A stretch of 64,000 bases of DNA from the NCBI RefSeq assembly GCF_030848565.1, contig NZ_JAVDDV010000006.1, positions 62,001-126,000 on the forward strand, read 5' to 3'. How positions within the stretch are numbered: position 1 is the first letter of the stretch; each line of letters begins with the position of its first letter. The position numbers and the translations under genes are program-made. The DNA comes from Natronolimnohabitans sp. A-GB9 (GTDB lineage Archaea; Halobacteriota; Halobacteria; Halobacteriales; Natrialbaceae). The notes under the pieces were generated by a model, which worked only from the letters and a program-made list of their open reading frames with translations, was not told the origin of the DNA and ran no database searches. This document shows positions 8,607 to 15,952 of this stretch, one piece after another.

Positions 8607-8971
8607 CTCGAGAATCAGACGAAAAGCGAGACGAACGGATTCGTAGCGAGATTCTCCCCGATGCAGATACCGCGGACGAGCAGGCGATTAGCTGGTGTTA
8701 CTATCTCGAACGCAAGATGACCGTTCCGTTTCGGGCGCGGTGTCTCGAGGAGCGAACGATCTCACCGCTACGGGCGGACGAGGAGGTCCGTGTCGTTGGA
8801 ATGACCGACGAAGTCGTCAGTAGCAGGGAGATGTTCGTCGTAGTCGAGTGGAGAGACAGGGAGTTCGGCGTGCCACTATCGCAACTCGAGGTACTCGACG
8901 GAGACGACGAGACTTGCGAAGCGGTCGACGACTGGCACTACTGGAACGGTGACGGCGGTCGACTGGGCTGA
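8603..8971 (+). CDS. CcbP-like calcium-binding protein
   Basis: A 122-residue acidic protein matching the family of the cyanobacterial calcium-binding protein CcbP: the ISWCYYLERKMTVPFRARC segment, the ISPLRADEEVRVVGM strand, the MFVVVEWRDREFGVPLSQL strand pair and the DDWHYW ending are all family hallmarks. In Anabaena the protein buffers calcium during heterocyst differentiation; the haloarchaeal role is unknown. It is the third gene of the coupled operon and overlaps the preceding gene by four bases. Confidence 0.78.
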   Translation: MTRESDEKRDERIRSEILPDADTADEQAISWCYYLERKMTVPFRARCLEERTISPLRADEEVRVVGMTDEVVSSREMFVVVEWRDREFGVPLSQLEVLDGDDETCEAVDDWHYWNGDGGRLG

Positions 8972-8989
8972 TACCGTCGGACAGCAGTG
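8970..8989. repeat. Solo family A end
   Basis: GATACCGTCGGACAGCAGTG directly at the TGA of the CcbP-like gene resembles the family A terminal repeat. No second end is seen within 150 bp. Confidence 0.55.
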
Positions 8990-9010
8990 GCGTCGTTGCA
9001 GTACCCACTC

Positions 9011-9092
9011 ATACGGATTGCTGTAACGATGTACCGTCGCAACCGCCGCCCGGGTCGCGGTTGCGCCGGCAATGACGTACAGTAAACCGTAT
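9011..9092. repeat. Family B palindromic repeat
   Basis: ATACGGATTGCTGTAACGATGTACC at the left, GTACAGTAAACCGTAT at the right, and a GCAACCGCCGCCCGGGTCGCGGTTGC hairpin core. Near identical to copies at 61667 and 63517. Confidence 0.9.
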
Positions 9093-9221
9093 CAAACAAT
9101 CAATTGGTATCCCTTCGGCAGTGTACGTGGTACGGTCGTCTAATTCGGTACCGGTGACAGCGTAGACGATACAGCGATCGCCAGTAACACGTTACGACGC
9201 TCCGTCTATGAGGGTAGTCCC

Positions 9222-9686
9222 ATGCCAGACCCACACAGGTCAGCAGAGACGACGCCAGTCGTGACACTTGACTCGTTGCCTGACGGCGGTTTCAGCACGT
9301 CACAAATCGATTCTCTCAACGATTCGGAGCCGATAGAACTCGCAGCGCCACTCGTCATCGATCTGACCATGTCCCGTATCAGCCACGTCGACCTCGTGTT
9401 CGACGATACGCACCACTTCCTGGGGTGGAGCACCACGAAACAACAGTGGGAACGACTGCTCGTCGTGAAGGATACGGACGACGAACTCGTCGTCGAGTCT
9501 GCAGTGGCGGTCTCCGACGACGAATCCGGCGAGGCCGTGGTCGAACTCGAGCCGCACGGAGATATCCAGACCGAAAACCTCGTCGACTTCGTCTGGGAGT
9601 ACGTCGACTGCACATACTCAAACACCGATCACCTGTACAACGCGATGGACGATGCGCTCGAAGAATTGTCCAGGGACGATCAGTGA
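9222..9686 (+). CDS. Haloarchaeal protein of unknown function, 154 aa
   Basis: I do not recognise this acidic 154-residue protein. It has a short polar N-terminal leader, then a core (residues about 40-110) of predicted strands including HVDLVFDDTHHFLGW, and an acidic helical C-terminus. No cysteines suggest metal binding, and there is no signal peptide or membrane segment. It is a monocistronic gene 130 bases after a family B repeat. The ATG at 9222 follows a typical haloarchaeal spacing from the preceding AT-richer stretch. Confidence 0.62.
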   Translation: MPDPHRSAETTPVVTLDSLPDGGFSTSQIDSLNDSEPIELAAPLVIDLTMSRISHVDLVFDDTHHFLGWSTTKQQWERLLVVKDTDDELVVESAVAVSDDESGEAVVELEPHGDIQTENLVDFVWEYVDCTYSNTDHLYNAMDDALEELSRDDQ

Positions 9687-10035
9687 TTCGCCATGACGGT
9701 ATCGGCTCTCTTGGCTTCGACTCATCGGGTGAGCCGTACCAACTCGGTCGAGTCGGATGCGGTCTGTTGGCTGGGAGCCAACCCCGACGTCACACGTAGC
9801 AGGCCGCGACGGAGGGCAGCGCGATCAGTGTGCCAGAACGTGTTCACGCGACTCGAGCGAACTCTCGCAGAAACGTCCAGTTGCTCGTGTCTCGAACGAC
9901 CGGGACGACGCCCTCGATAACCGATGGCACACACCTGCGAGCACTGCGGCGAGACGTTGGGACCCTGTTTCCACGCCTAACGGACAGTGTATCCGCAACG
10001 AACGTTTATCTGTGATCCCGGACCCAACTGCTTCG
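9687..10035. other. Gene-poor stretch with an 18-codon zinc-finger fragment
   Basis: No credible full gene is visible. At 9924-9980 an ATG-to-TAA frame encodes 18 residues with CEHC followed by C and H. It looks like the first half of a CxxC zinc-finger microprotein cut short by a stop codon. The rest of the stretch shows only basic, low-quality open frames. Confidence 0.45.
9924..9980 (+). pseudogene. Possible truncated zinc-finger microprotein
   Basis: The 18-codon frame reads MAHTCEHCGETLGPCFHA and stops. The CxxCGE start is typical of haloarchaeal zinc-finger microproteins, but no second metal-binding knuckle of the usual form follows, so this is more likely a remnant than a working gene. 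It lies about 55 bases before the ERCC4-type nuclease gene. Confidence 0.35.
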
Positions 10036-10554
10036 ATGGCAGGGACAAACGAGCCGACCGCAGTTCCAACGACGATCCTGCGAGACACGCGCGAACAACG
10101 TCCGTGGACCTTCGAGGAGTATCCGGTCGAGACACGCGACGTAACGCTTTCGACCGGAGACTACGCCGTGCCAGCACACTGTACTCACGATCCGGAAACG
10201 GACACGTATTACCCACAGTTCGCCATCGAGCGCAAGTCCGGACCTGACTTTCTCACGGCACTCACCTGGGAACGAGAGCGATTCAAACGTGAACTACAGC
10301 GGGCGGCGAAGTGGACGCGGCCCCTCCCGGTCGTTGTGGAGATGTCGTGGGAGACGTTGCTTCGGAATCGCGGATGTATGGCGCGACGAGACGTTCATCC
10401 AAATCAAATCGTCGGGACCGTCACGACGTGGGCCGACCACTACAACGTGGCGTTCCATTTTACCGACACTCGTCGACGAGCACAACTGTGTGCGTTTCTC
10501 CTCCAGGTTCGTCACAGTCTGCTCCAACGGCTTGACGAGCTCACTCAACGATAG
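10036..10554 (+). CDS. ERCC4-domain nuclease (XPF/MUS81 type), stand-alone
   Basis: A 172-residue protein consisting almost only of an ERCC4 nuclease domain. The signature is clear: TILRDTREQRPW, then STGDYAVPA, then FAIERKSGPDFLTAL, giving the catalytic Asp and the ERK triad. Full-length Hef/XPF proteins add a helicase or tandem HhH domain; neither is present here. It may process branched DNA or act as a resolvase in a mobile-element setting. It sits just outside the tRNA-Phe-integrated element. The ATG at 10036 is preferred because upstream in-frame sequence is basic and not conserved in character. Confidence 0.85.
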   Translation: MAGTNEPTAVPTTILRDTREQRPWTFEEYPVETRDVTLSTGDYAVPAHCTHDPETDTYYPQFAIERKSGPDFLTALTWERERFKRELQRAAKWTRPLPVVVEMSWETLLRNRGCMARRDVHPNQIVGTVTTWADHYNVAFHFTDTRRRAQLCAFLLQVRHSLLQRLDELTQR

Positions 10555-10591
10555 TATCCGCCCCGCTCGGCGGATTGTCTCGGAAAACGTA

Positions 10592-10744
10592 TGCCGCCTC
10601 CCGGATTGTGAACTACGCCCGGGAACCTGCTCGCATCGCTCCCAGAACCTCGGTCTAGTTCAAATCCGCACGGATAGATTTCGCTCGCTCACGGATTGTT
10701 CGCGAGAGAAATGCCGCCTCCCGGATTTGAACCGGGGACAGCTC
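10592..10744 (-). repeat. tRNA-Phe 3'-end duplication unit
   Basis: Two copies of the tRNA-Phe 3' end lie here: a degenerate one near 10592-10613 (GCCGCCTCCCGGATTGTGAAC) and an exact one at 10711-10744. Between them at 10678-10712 is the hairpin ATTTCGCTCGC...GCGAGAGAAAT with GGATTGTT in the loop. The same hairpin follows tRNA-Val. Confidence 0.85.
10711..10744. repeat. Left attachment site of the integrated element
   Basis: A 34-bp exact copy of the tRNA-Phe 3' part (starts ATGCCGCCTCCCGGATTTGA, ends GGGGACAGCTC). The other copy is 19440-19473 inside the intact tRNA-Phe gene. The recombinase gene begins 60 bases to the right. Confidence 0.92.
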
Positions 10745-10804
10745 ATAGAAATAAATGGGCTGAGCCACTCACTCCGTCGCTCATGGGCGCTTCGGAGAAC
10801 GCCA

Positions 10805-11833
10805 ATGACGAAGAACGAACTCGAACCCATCTCGCCTATTGAGGCGAAGGAGATGTACCTCGACGCGAGGAAGCAAGAAGTATCGCAAAGCACTCTCGAC
10901 GGCTATCACTATCGGCTCAAGCACTTCATCCGCTGGTGCAAGGAAGTCGAGGGAATCGAGAACATGAATACCCTCTCCGGTCGGGACCTGCAGAGATACA
11001 AGACGTGGCGGAGGGACGACGGCGATCTGAAGCCAATCAGCCTTGAGGGACAACTCGACGCCCTACGGATCTTCATCCGCTGGTGCGGGTCCATCGACGC
11101 AGTCGAGCAGGACCTTCACGAGAAGTTCGAGGCGCTAATGCCGAAACTCAGCAAGAACGACGAGCAGAGCGAAGCGATCCTCGACGGCGAAGAGGCGGAA
11201 ACTCTACTCGAATATCAACGTCGCTTCGAGTACGCCTGTCGCGCTCACGTCATCACGGAGATTCTATGGCATACTGGCGTCCGACTCGGGGCACTGCACT
11301 CGCTGGACGTTGAGGACTTCGACGAGGAGCATGAACGACTCGAATTTACTCACCGACCTGACGAGGAGACTCCCCTCAAGAACGGACAAGAGGGAGAGCG
11401 TATGATCGCCCTCAGCGCCGAGGTTTGCCGAGTCATCGAGGACTGGCGGGACCATCATCGCCATGACGTAGAGGACGAGTATGGCCGTGAGCCACTTCTC
11501 ACGAGTCGGAACGGGCGCATGAATCGGGCGAGCATTCGAGACGCGATCTATCGGGTCACTCGTCCCTGCTACTACGCCGATGAATGCCCGAAGGGACGCG
11601 ATCCTGACGAGTGCGAAGCTGGACGATACCCGCACTACTCGAAGTGCCCGGAGAACGTCTCGCCTCACGCCATCCGTCGAGGGTCGATCACTCACTTCCT
11701 GACCGAAGACGTGCCTGAGAAGGTCGTCTCGGATCGCATGAACGTTGGTCAGGACGTACTCGATAAGCACTACGACAAGAGAGACGAATCGGTGAAGGTT
11801 GAGCAAAGGCGCGACTACATCAACGGAATCTAA
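10805..11833 (+). CDS. Tyrosine recombinase/integrase
   Basis: A 342-residue site-specific recombinase. The N-terminal SAM-like core-binding domain (about residues 10-95) is followed by the catalytic domain with Arg160 (GVRLGALHSL), His288-x-x-Arg291 (SPHAIRRGS) and the nucleophile Tyr323 (DKHYDK). Four cysteines (255, 261, 270, 281) between the Arg and His boxes may bind zinc, as in many haloarchaeal integrases. It probably integrates the element at the tRNA-Phe 3' end, since the attachment repeat lies 60 bases upstream. The ATG at 10805 is preferred; the open frame extends upstream through the tRNA duplication and is not coding there. Confidence 0.92.
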   Translation: MTKNELEPISPIEAKEMYLDARKQEVSQSTLDGYHYRLKHFIRWCKEVEGIENMNTLSGRDLQRYKTWRRDDGDLKPISLEGQLDALRIFIRWCGSIDAVEQDLHEKFEALMPKLSKNDEQSEAILDGEEAETLLEYQRRFEYACRAHVITEILWHTGVRLGALHSLDVEDFDEEHERLEFTHRPDEETPLKNGQEGERMIALSAEVCRVIEDWRDHHRHDVEDEYGREPLLTSRNGRMNRASIRDAIYRVTRPCYYADECPKGRDPDECEAGRYPHYSKCPENVSPHAIRRGSITHFLTEDVPEKVVSDRMNVGQDVLDKHYDKRDESVKVEQRRDYINGI

Positions 11834-11906
11834 TCCAACTTCTCGGCATTTCTACTTTCACTTCGGCGGCGTGACCCTTTTAATGGCATAAGGTCAACAC
11901 ACCGTC

Positions 11907-12815
11907 ATGGAGAATATCATTTATCTCGATGAAGACGCCGTCAACGAGGAACTCATCACACGTCACGGCGGCCAGCTCGAAGAGACAATCGAGCGAGTCA
12001 ACCGAGATGTGAGCCTTGGCGGTGAAGCCGAGGGGCAGGCAGGCGAACCGACCGGACTATTTGCTCGTCTCAAGGGTGCAATCTCTGCAAATTATGAGAG
12101 AGGGAAGGAAGAGGAGTTTGTCTATGACCTGACTGACGAAGTAGCGAAGTTTGCGCTTCTGCTGGAGGTCCTCGACGCATCTGGTGCGACAACGATCGAC
12201 AATCAGTTTACCACAGAAGATCGAAGCGGGCTTGCGTCCGATTCACCGATCATGATTACTGCCCCACTGACTCGCATTCCTATTGGCGAAATTAAAGATA
12301 GAGTTGATATTGGTGATGAGGTAGAACTCATGAGTGATGCTCTTGATGATTTCGCGAAGGCTGGTATCGGTGATACAACTGAAATAGAGGAGGCGAAAGA
12401 CAGTATCGAAGATCTGAGTTATGCTACCAGTGGAATGCGAAAAATGTTCAAATCACTCTCTGATGATGACGACATCTATCGGACCAATACAACTTCGGAA
12501 ATAGACTTTGTTATGGGATTGACTGATGGGAATTTCAGAAACCCTCCGAGAGATTTCCCGAGCAGAACCAAGCAGTACGCTCTCATAGGCAAAATAATGA
12601 CAAAGGTTGAACAAGGCGATGATGTTCCATTGATCAACTTCGCAGAACTCGCAGAAATGAACGCAGATAATCCAAGAAATCAGAAGACTGCGGAGATGAA
12701 GATGAAAGGGAAAGTAGCGGACATGGCAAACGATATTCTCAAAAGGGACGTTAACATCTCTGAATTTGAATTATCATATCCTGATGTCCAGATACGCCCT
12801 CTGGCCATCTATTGA
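11907..12815 (+). CDS. Element-encoded protein, weakly DUF6414-like, 302 aa
   Basis: A 302-residue acidic protein beginning MENIIYLDEDAVNEELI, which resembles the start of DUF6414 proteins of bacteria and archaea. The rest contains a Gly-rich stretch near residues 35-60 and a central region with MITAPLTRIPIGEIKD. Its base composition is clearly richer in A and T than that of host genes, indicating recent acquisition. DUF6414 proteins have no known biochemical function, to my knowledge, and the family assignment is tentative. It lies 70 bases after the recombinase gene in the same direction. Confidence 0.7.
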   Translation: MENIIYLDEDAVNEELITRHGGQLEETIERVNRDVSLGGEAEGQAGEPTGLFARLKGAISANYERGKEEEFVYDLTDEVAKFALLLEVLDASGATTIDNQFTTEDRSGLASDSPIMITAPLTRIPIGEIKDRVDIGDEVELMSDALDDFAKAGIGDTTEIEEAKDSIEDLSYATSGMRKMFKSLSDDDDIYRTNTTSEIDFVMGLTDGNFRNPPRDFPSRTKQYALIGKIMTKVEQGDDVPLINFAELAEMNADNPRNQKTAEMKMKGKVADMANDILKRDVNISEFELSYPDVQIRPLAIY

Positions 12816-13111
12816 TCGCTATTTCTTCTTTTTCTCACGGCTCTCTACCTTGCTCTCAGCGAGCTCACCGATTAGCAAGCGATTCCTATTGATCGACTCA
12901 CAGACTGGCATGAGCGGCATTCTACTGAGTCTCACTGCGAAAGAGACGATTCGAGCAGACTCAGTGCTCTAACTCGACGCCCTCAGCCGATTCTACACCC
13001 CTTAGTCGTCTCCGGTCAGGTGGCCGTCGAAGAGACTTACCGCCGAAACTCGACTGAAAACCACAAGACGGGACCGCTCCCTGTTCATGTCCCATTGACG
13101 TGAGGCGGTCG
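12816..13111. other. Convergent intergenic region inside the element
   Basis: Nothing recognisable. Open frames here lack good starts and acidic composition. The stretch TTTCTTCTTTTTCTC just after the 12815 stop is pyrimidine-rich and could end transcription. Confidence 0.4.
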
Positions 13112-13768
13112 CTATTGGCCGCCTTCGATGAACCCACGCCATTGTTCGAGCGCGTCGGCCTTCTGCGACTCAGGATCGTCGAGGACGCCGAGCCGCTGGA
13201 GGTCCTGCATGATGGACTTGTCGTACTGACGTATTTCGCTCAGGAGAGCCGCCTTCTCCTCATAGGACGAGTGTTCGGTCGAGATCGTCTGGACCAGCCC
13301 GGAGACGTTCTCGACGTAGGAAGACGCCTTCGAGACGATATGCAGTTTGATGGCGACTCGACGGGCCATCACTCGATCCATGTAGTCGACCTTGCCGGAC
13401 CTCGCTCGAATCCGGTCTTCAATCGTCGCCGAGACATCCTGAACGAACTCCTTCCCTCCCTCATCGAGTGACTGATGATAGTGGTACGGGTCGGCGTTCA
13501 GGGCGTGCTTCTGTGCGTTCTGGTTATGCTCGGGAGCGCCAGCGCCCTCAATCGACCCACCGTGAAGCCGACAGCGGCCCTCCCCGACGTGGTCGGTTCC
13601 CCAACCTGCTCGGAGCGAGCAGTAGCCGCTGAACACGGACTCGCCGTCCTCGTTTCTCTCGGTGGATCTCGAGTTGCAGTACTGGTCGGGGTCGATCTTC
13701 GGGACCTCTTCGAGCGTTTCTCCGATGAGCTGTTCCTCTTCGACTGGACGGTTCTCGTTACGACTCAT
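13112..13768 (-). CDS. Small-terminase-like Cys/His protein
   Basis: A 218-residue protein. After an acidic leader it has a cysteine/histidine segment (residues about 32-70: C, C, then GRCRLHGG) followed by GAPEHNQNAQKHALNADPYHY. This HGG...GAP.xN.NA.KH pattern is typical of haloviral and proviral proteins annotated as small terminase-like or HTH/zinc phage proteins. The C-terminal half is helical. It is last in a leftward block of element genes. If it is a packaging protein, a large terminase is missing, so a DNA-binding role in the element is equally possible. Confidence 0.65.
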   Translation of the reverse strand: MSRNENRPVEEEQLIGETLEEVPKIDPDQYCNSRSTERNEDGESVFSGYCSLRAGWGTDHVGEGRCRLHGGSIEGAGAPEHNQNAQKHALNADPYHYHQSLDEGGKEFVQDVSATIEDRIRARSGKVDYMDRVMARRVAIKLHIVSKASSYVENVSGLVQTISTEHSSYEEKAALLSEIRQYDKSIMQDLQRLGVLDDPESQKADALEQWRGFIEGGQ

Positions 13769-13866
13769 GGGTATTGATTTCTATATCGACGGTGGGGCGC
13801 ACAGACTGGCAGGTTCGCCGGGGAAACTGCGACTGATTGACTGGGCATATTCGACTCTCTCATGGA

Positions 13867-14364
13867 CTAACGAACGACCATCTTCACGAACCCGTAGAGT
13901 ATCGCTCCTGCTCCTGCGATCATTAGCCCGATACCGAGGGGGATGGTGACGAGCAGAAACGAAAGGACCGTAGCGAGGAACAGACCAACGCCGAACAGGA
14001 CTGCACCAAGCACCGGGGCGCTCATCCCTTTCAGGAACGGCTCCGACTTGCCTTCCTCGACGATGGCGTCCAAGTCCTCGACTCGTTTCCACTGATGGGG
14101 GTGCATCGAGACTCCGACCGCTCGCTCATCACCCTCGACGCACTCGAAGGGCTGAGTGAGAAGGCCGTTCGTCTGCTCCCATCGAGCACCACACTTCTCG
14201 CAGTCGATCTCGATACTCGTCAGGACTGGCTTCACTCGCCAGAAGTTATCGACGCTCAGACTCTCCTCCTCGCAAATCGGGCAACCGCCGAACTGCTGAT
14301 TGGCGTCGTACATGTCAAGGACTCTAAGGTCAGGAACTTGTACCTTGTGCGTTGTTACCACCAA
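13867..14364 (-). CDS. Zinc-ribbon membrane protein of the element
   Basis: A 165-residue protein with two cysteine pairs (CPIC near residue 28, CEKC near residue 55) forming a probable zinc ribbon, and two C-terminal hydrophobic segments (about residues 112-135 and 139-161) forming a hairpin in the membrane. No enzyme motif is seen. Its start overlaps the end of the winged-helix gene by ten bases, so they are probably translated together. A membrane sensor or virion membrane protein are both conceivable; I cannot choose. Confidence 0.65.
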   Translation of the reverse strand: MVVTTHKVQVPDLRVLDMYDANQQFGGCPICEEESLSVDNFWRVKPVLTSIEIDCEKCGARWEQTNGLLTQPFECVEGDERAVGVSMHPHQWKRVEDLDAIVEEGKSEPFLKGMSAPVLGAVLFGVGLFLATVLSFLLVTIPLGIGLMIAGAGAILYGFVKMVVR

Positions 14365-14579
14365 ACGCGAGTATCGCCGACGGACTTCCCATTGACGAAC
14401 TGCGAGGCGTTGAGGCGTTCGACTACTTCCTTCTCGTCGAGGTCGAACTCCTCTGCGACTTCAGCAGTCGAGACGACGGGATTCCCCCAGTTTCCCGTCT
14501 CGCGGGTGACGAACTCCTCGACTTCATCGCCGTACTCTTTCGCTCGCAGGTACGCGAGACGGCGGTTGTTTTCGATCAT
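14355..14579 (-). CDS. Winged-helix-like microprotein, 74 aa
   Basis: A 74-residue protein. Residues about 37-60 (STAEVAEEFDLDEKEVVERLN) read as a helix-turn-helix with a following wing (VNGKSVGDTRVWW). It is probably a DNA-binding regulator of the element. It begins three bases after the coiled-coil gene stop and overlaps the Zn-ribbon membrane gene, so the block 15104-13112 is likely one transcript. Confidence 0.65.
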   Translation of the reverse strand: MIENNRRLAYLRAKEYGDEVEEFVTRETGNWGNPVVSTAEVAEEFDLDEKEVVERLNASQFVNGKSVGDTRVWW

Positions 14580-14582
14580 CCG

Positions 14583-15104
14583 TCAGTCCTCGCGGTTCCG
14601 GCGTCCAGCGACGGGAATCTCGGACTCGTCTACGCCGCCGTCATCCGTGTTCATGTACTCGTAGTTCGGGATAGCGCCACTCATCTGGTTCTCTCGACGC
14701 TGATTCGCCCGTTCCTGCCGACGACGACTGTCCTCACTCCGCATCTGATTGATTTTCTCGTTGAACGCCATCTGGTCCTCGACTGACGGGCCGTGGTTTG
14801 CTCGCTCGACGGTGATTGTATCAGGGTTTTCGACATCACCGCCTTCGACGGGGACTTCCTCGGTGTACGTATCGGGCTTCTTGCGGCGAATCTCAACTGT
14901 CTCGTCCCCGTTGGTTCGAGAACGGCCAGCGGAAGGGATCTCGACGTTGACCGTCTCTTCGCCCTCCTCGCCATCGGACTCGACTGAACCACCGTGCGCC
15001 TCGACGTATGCCTCGGCCAGCTCGATGATCTGCTGGTCGAGTTCCTTCATCTTCGCTCTCATCTCGGCCCGCAACTCGGCGACCTCTTGATTGCTTGCTC
15101 CCAT
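14583..15104 (-). CDS. Coiled-coil, charged element protein
   Basis: With the ATG at 15104 (MGASNQEVAELRAEM) the product is 173 residues; an upstream start would add 17 hydrophobic residues and looks less likely. Residues about 5-35 form an amphipathic coiled coil. The remainder is charged and low in hydrophobic residues, with many Arg/Gln/Asn near the C-terminus, suggesting a disordered tail. No family is recognised. It is the first gene of the leftward block. Confidence 0.6.
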   Translation of the reverse strand: MGASNQEVAELRAEMRAKMKELDQQIIELAEAYVEAHGGSVESDGEEGEETVNVEIPSAGRSRTNGDETVEIRRKKPDTYTEEVPVEGGDVENPDTITVERANHGPSVEDQMAFNEKINQMRSEDSRRRQERANQRRENQMSGAIPNYEYMNTDDGGVDESEIPVAGRRNRED

Positions 15105-15185
15105 GTCAACAAGGAAGAGGGTCAGGTCTATCAGGTTACCGGGAAAATGGCCCAATTCGGGACCAACAGACTCTCTTGCGTTGGT

Positions 15186-15359
15186 TCAGGGCATTATCTC
15201 GGTACTCATCTCTAATATCGAACTCGTAACCTCGCTCTTCGGAAGCCTACGGCCATGCTTCTGCGAGTAGTGCTTCCTCATCCCGCTTGATTCGAGGAAT
15301 ACTCTGCCGCACTCTGGACACTCGAAGACGGCTGGCCGCCCTTTCGACGCCGAACTCAT
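15186..15359 (-). CDS. C2H2 zinc-finger microprotein, 57 aa
   Basis: A short ORF (ATG at 15359, TGA at 15186). It contains one classical C2H2 finger: Cys14, Cys17, His30 and His35 (CPEC...HYSQKH, spacing Cx2Cx12Hx4H), followed by a basic then hydrophobic tail. Single-finger C2H2 proteins are common in haloarchaeal viruses and plasmids and presumably bind DNA. It faces the rightward RHH gene across a 260-base gap, so it may be part of the element's control region. Confidence 0.72.
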   Translation of the reverse strand: MSSASKGRPAVFECPECGRVFLESSGMRKHYSQKHGRRLPKSEVTSSILEMSTEIMP

Positions 15360-15619
15360 GCCTTCTCGCTTCGACCTCTCGACCCATAAGGAGCGGCGTG
15401 ATCGACTGAGCGGCCATAGACGCGGCTCTCAGCGAGTTCTTGCCTTCTCCGATGATTCCTATTGCTCGACTTGTCAGTCTTCTCTCACTCGCGTCTCGCA
15501 GACCTCACTGGCAAAGAGGGGAGATAGGGAATCGAGAGCGATCAAATCGAGTGTTATAGCGTCTCACACTCAAAAAATGTCCAAACAAACCCTATGTAGT
15601 CGGAATGCTAAATCATAGC
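15360..15619. promoter_or_regulatory. Divergent control region of the element
   Basis: Lies between the leftward C2H2 gene and the rightward RHH gene. The right half is AT-rich (CACTCAAAAAATGTCC, TGCTAAATCATAGCATG). GCTAAATCATAGC just before the RHH start is a small inverted repeat and may be an operator. A replication origin could also lie here, but no iteron array is obvious. Confidence 0.4.
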
Positions 15620-15766
15620 ATGGGGAATCTCAAGTCCCGGTACACCACCATCAACGTGTACCCCGAAGACCGAGACATCGCTCAGGAAGCAAAGGCCGAC
15701 GGAGAATCGTGGTCTGATTTCATCCGCCGCGCTGGAGAAGAACTCGAACCCGAGACTGACGACTAA
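15620..15766 (+). CDS. Ribbon-helix-helix-like microprotein, 48 aa
   Basis: The ATG at 15620 to TAA at 15766 encodes 48 residues: a strand (YTTINVYPEDRDIAQEA) followed by two helices (ESWSDFIRRAGEEL), a pattern typical of RHH/Arc-MetJ regulators. It is the first rightward gene after the control region, three bases before the next ORF, and probably regulates element genes or copy number. Confidence 0.68.
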   Translation: MGNLKSRYTTINVYPEDRDIAQEAKADGESWSDFIRRAGEELEPETDD

Positions 15767-15769
15767 CGA

Positions 15770-15952
15770 ATGAATCATCGAACAAAGAACGGGGGCCGGT
15801 CCCAACCTGAACCCCCGAACGACCAAGCAATCATGGATTCTACGGTCCAGACGCTCGAAGGATTACCCCTCGAACATGGGCTTCGATCAAGGCCTGAGGA
15901 TCGTGCCTCAGACGCAGATGGGAACCCGGAGGATTCCAAGTTCCATGAGTAA
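15770..15952 (+). CDS. Polar microprotein of unknown function, 60 aa
   Basis: A 60-residue hydrophilic, probably disordered protein without recognisable motif. It starts three bases after the RHH gene stop and its end overlaps the ATPase gene start (ATGAGTAA), which is the main reason to believe it is translated. Confidence 0.5.
   Translation: MNHRTKNGGRSQPEPPNDQAIMDSTVQTLEGLPLEHGLRSRPEDRASDADGNPEDSKFHE

Noticed and set aside
9693-9920. Open frames between 9693 and 9920
   Set aside because: Ser/Arg-rich, no start context, no similarity to known families and unlike acidic haloarchaeal proteins.
12766-12972. A 68-codon frame after the DUF6414-like gene
   Set aside because: It overlaps the upstream gene, is Phe/Ser-rich and has no acidic composition or coupling.
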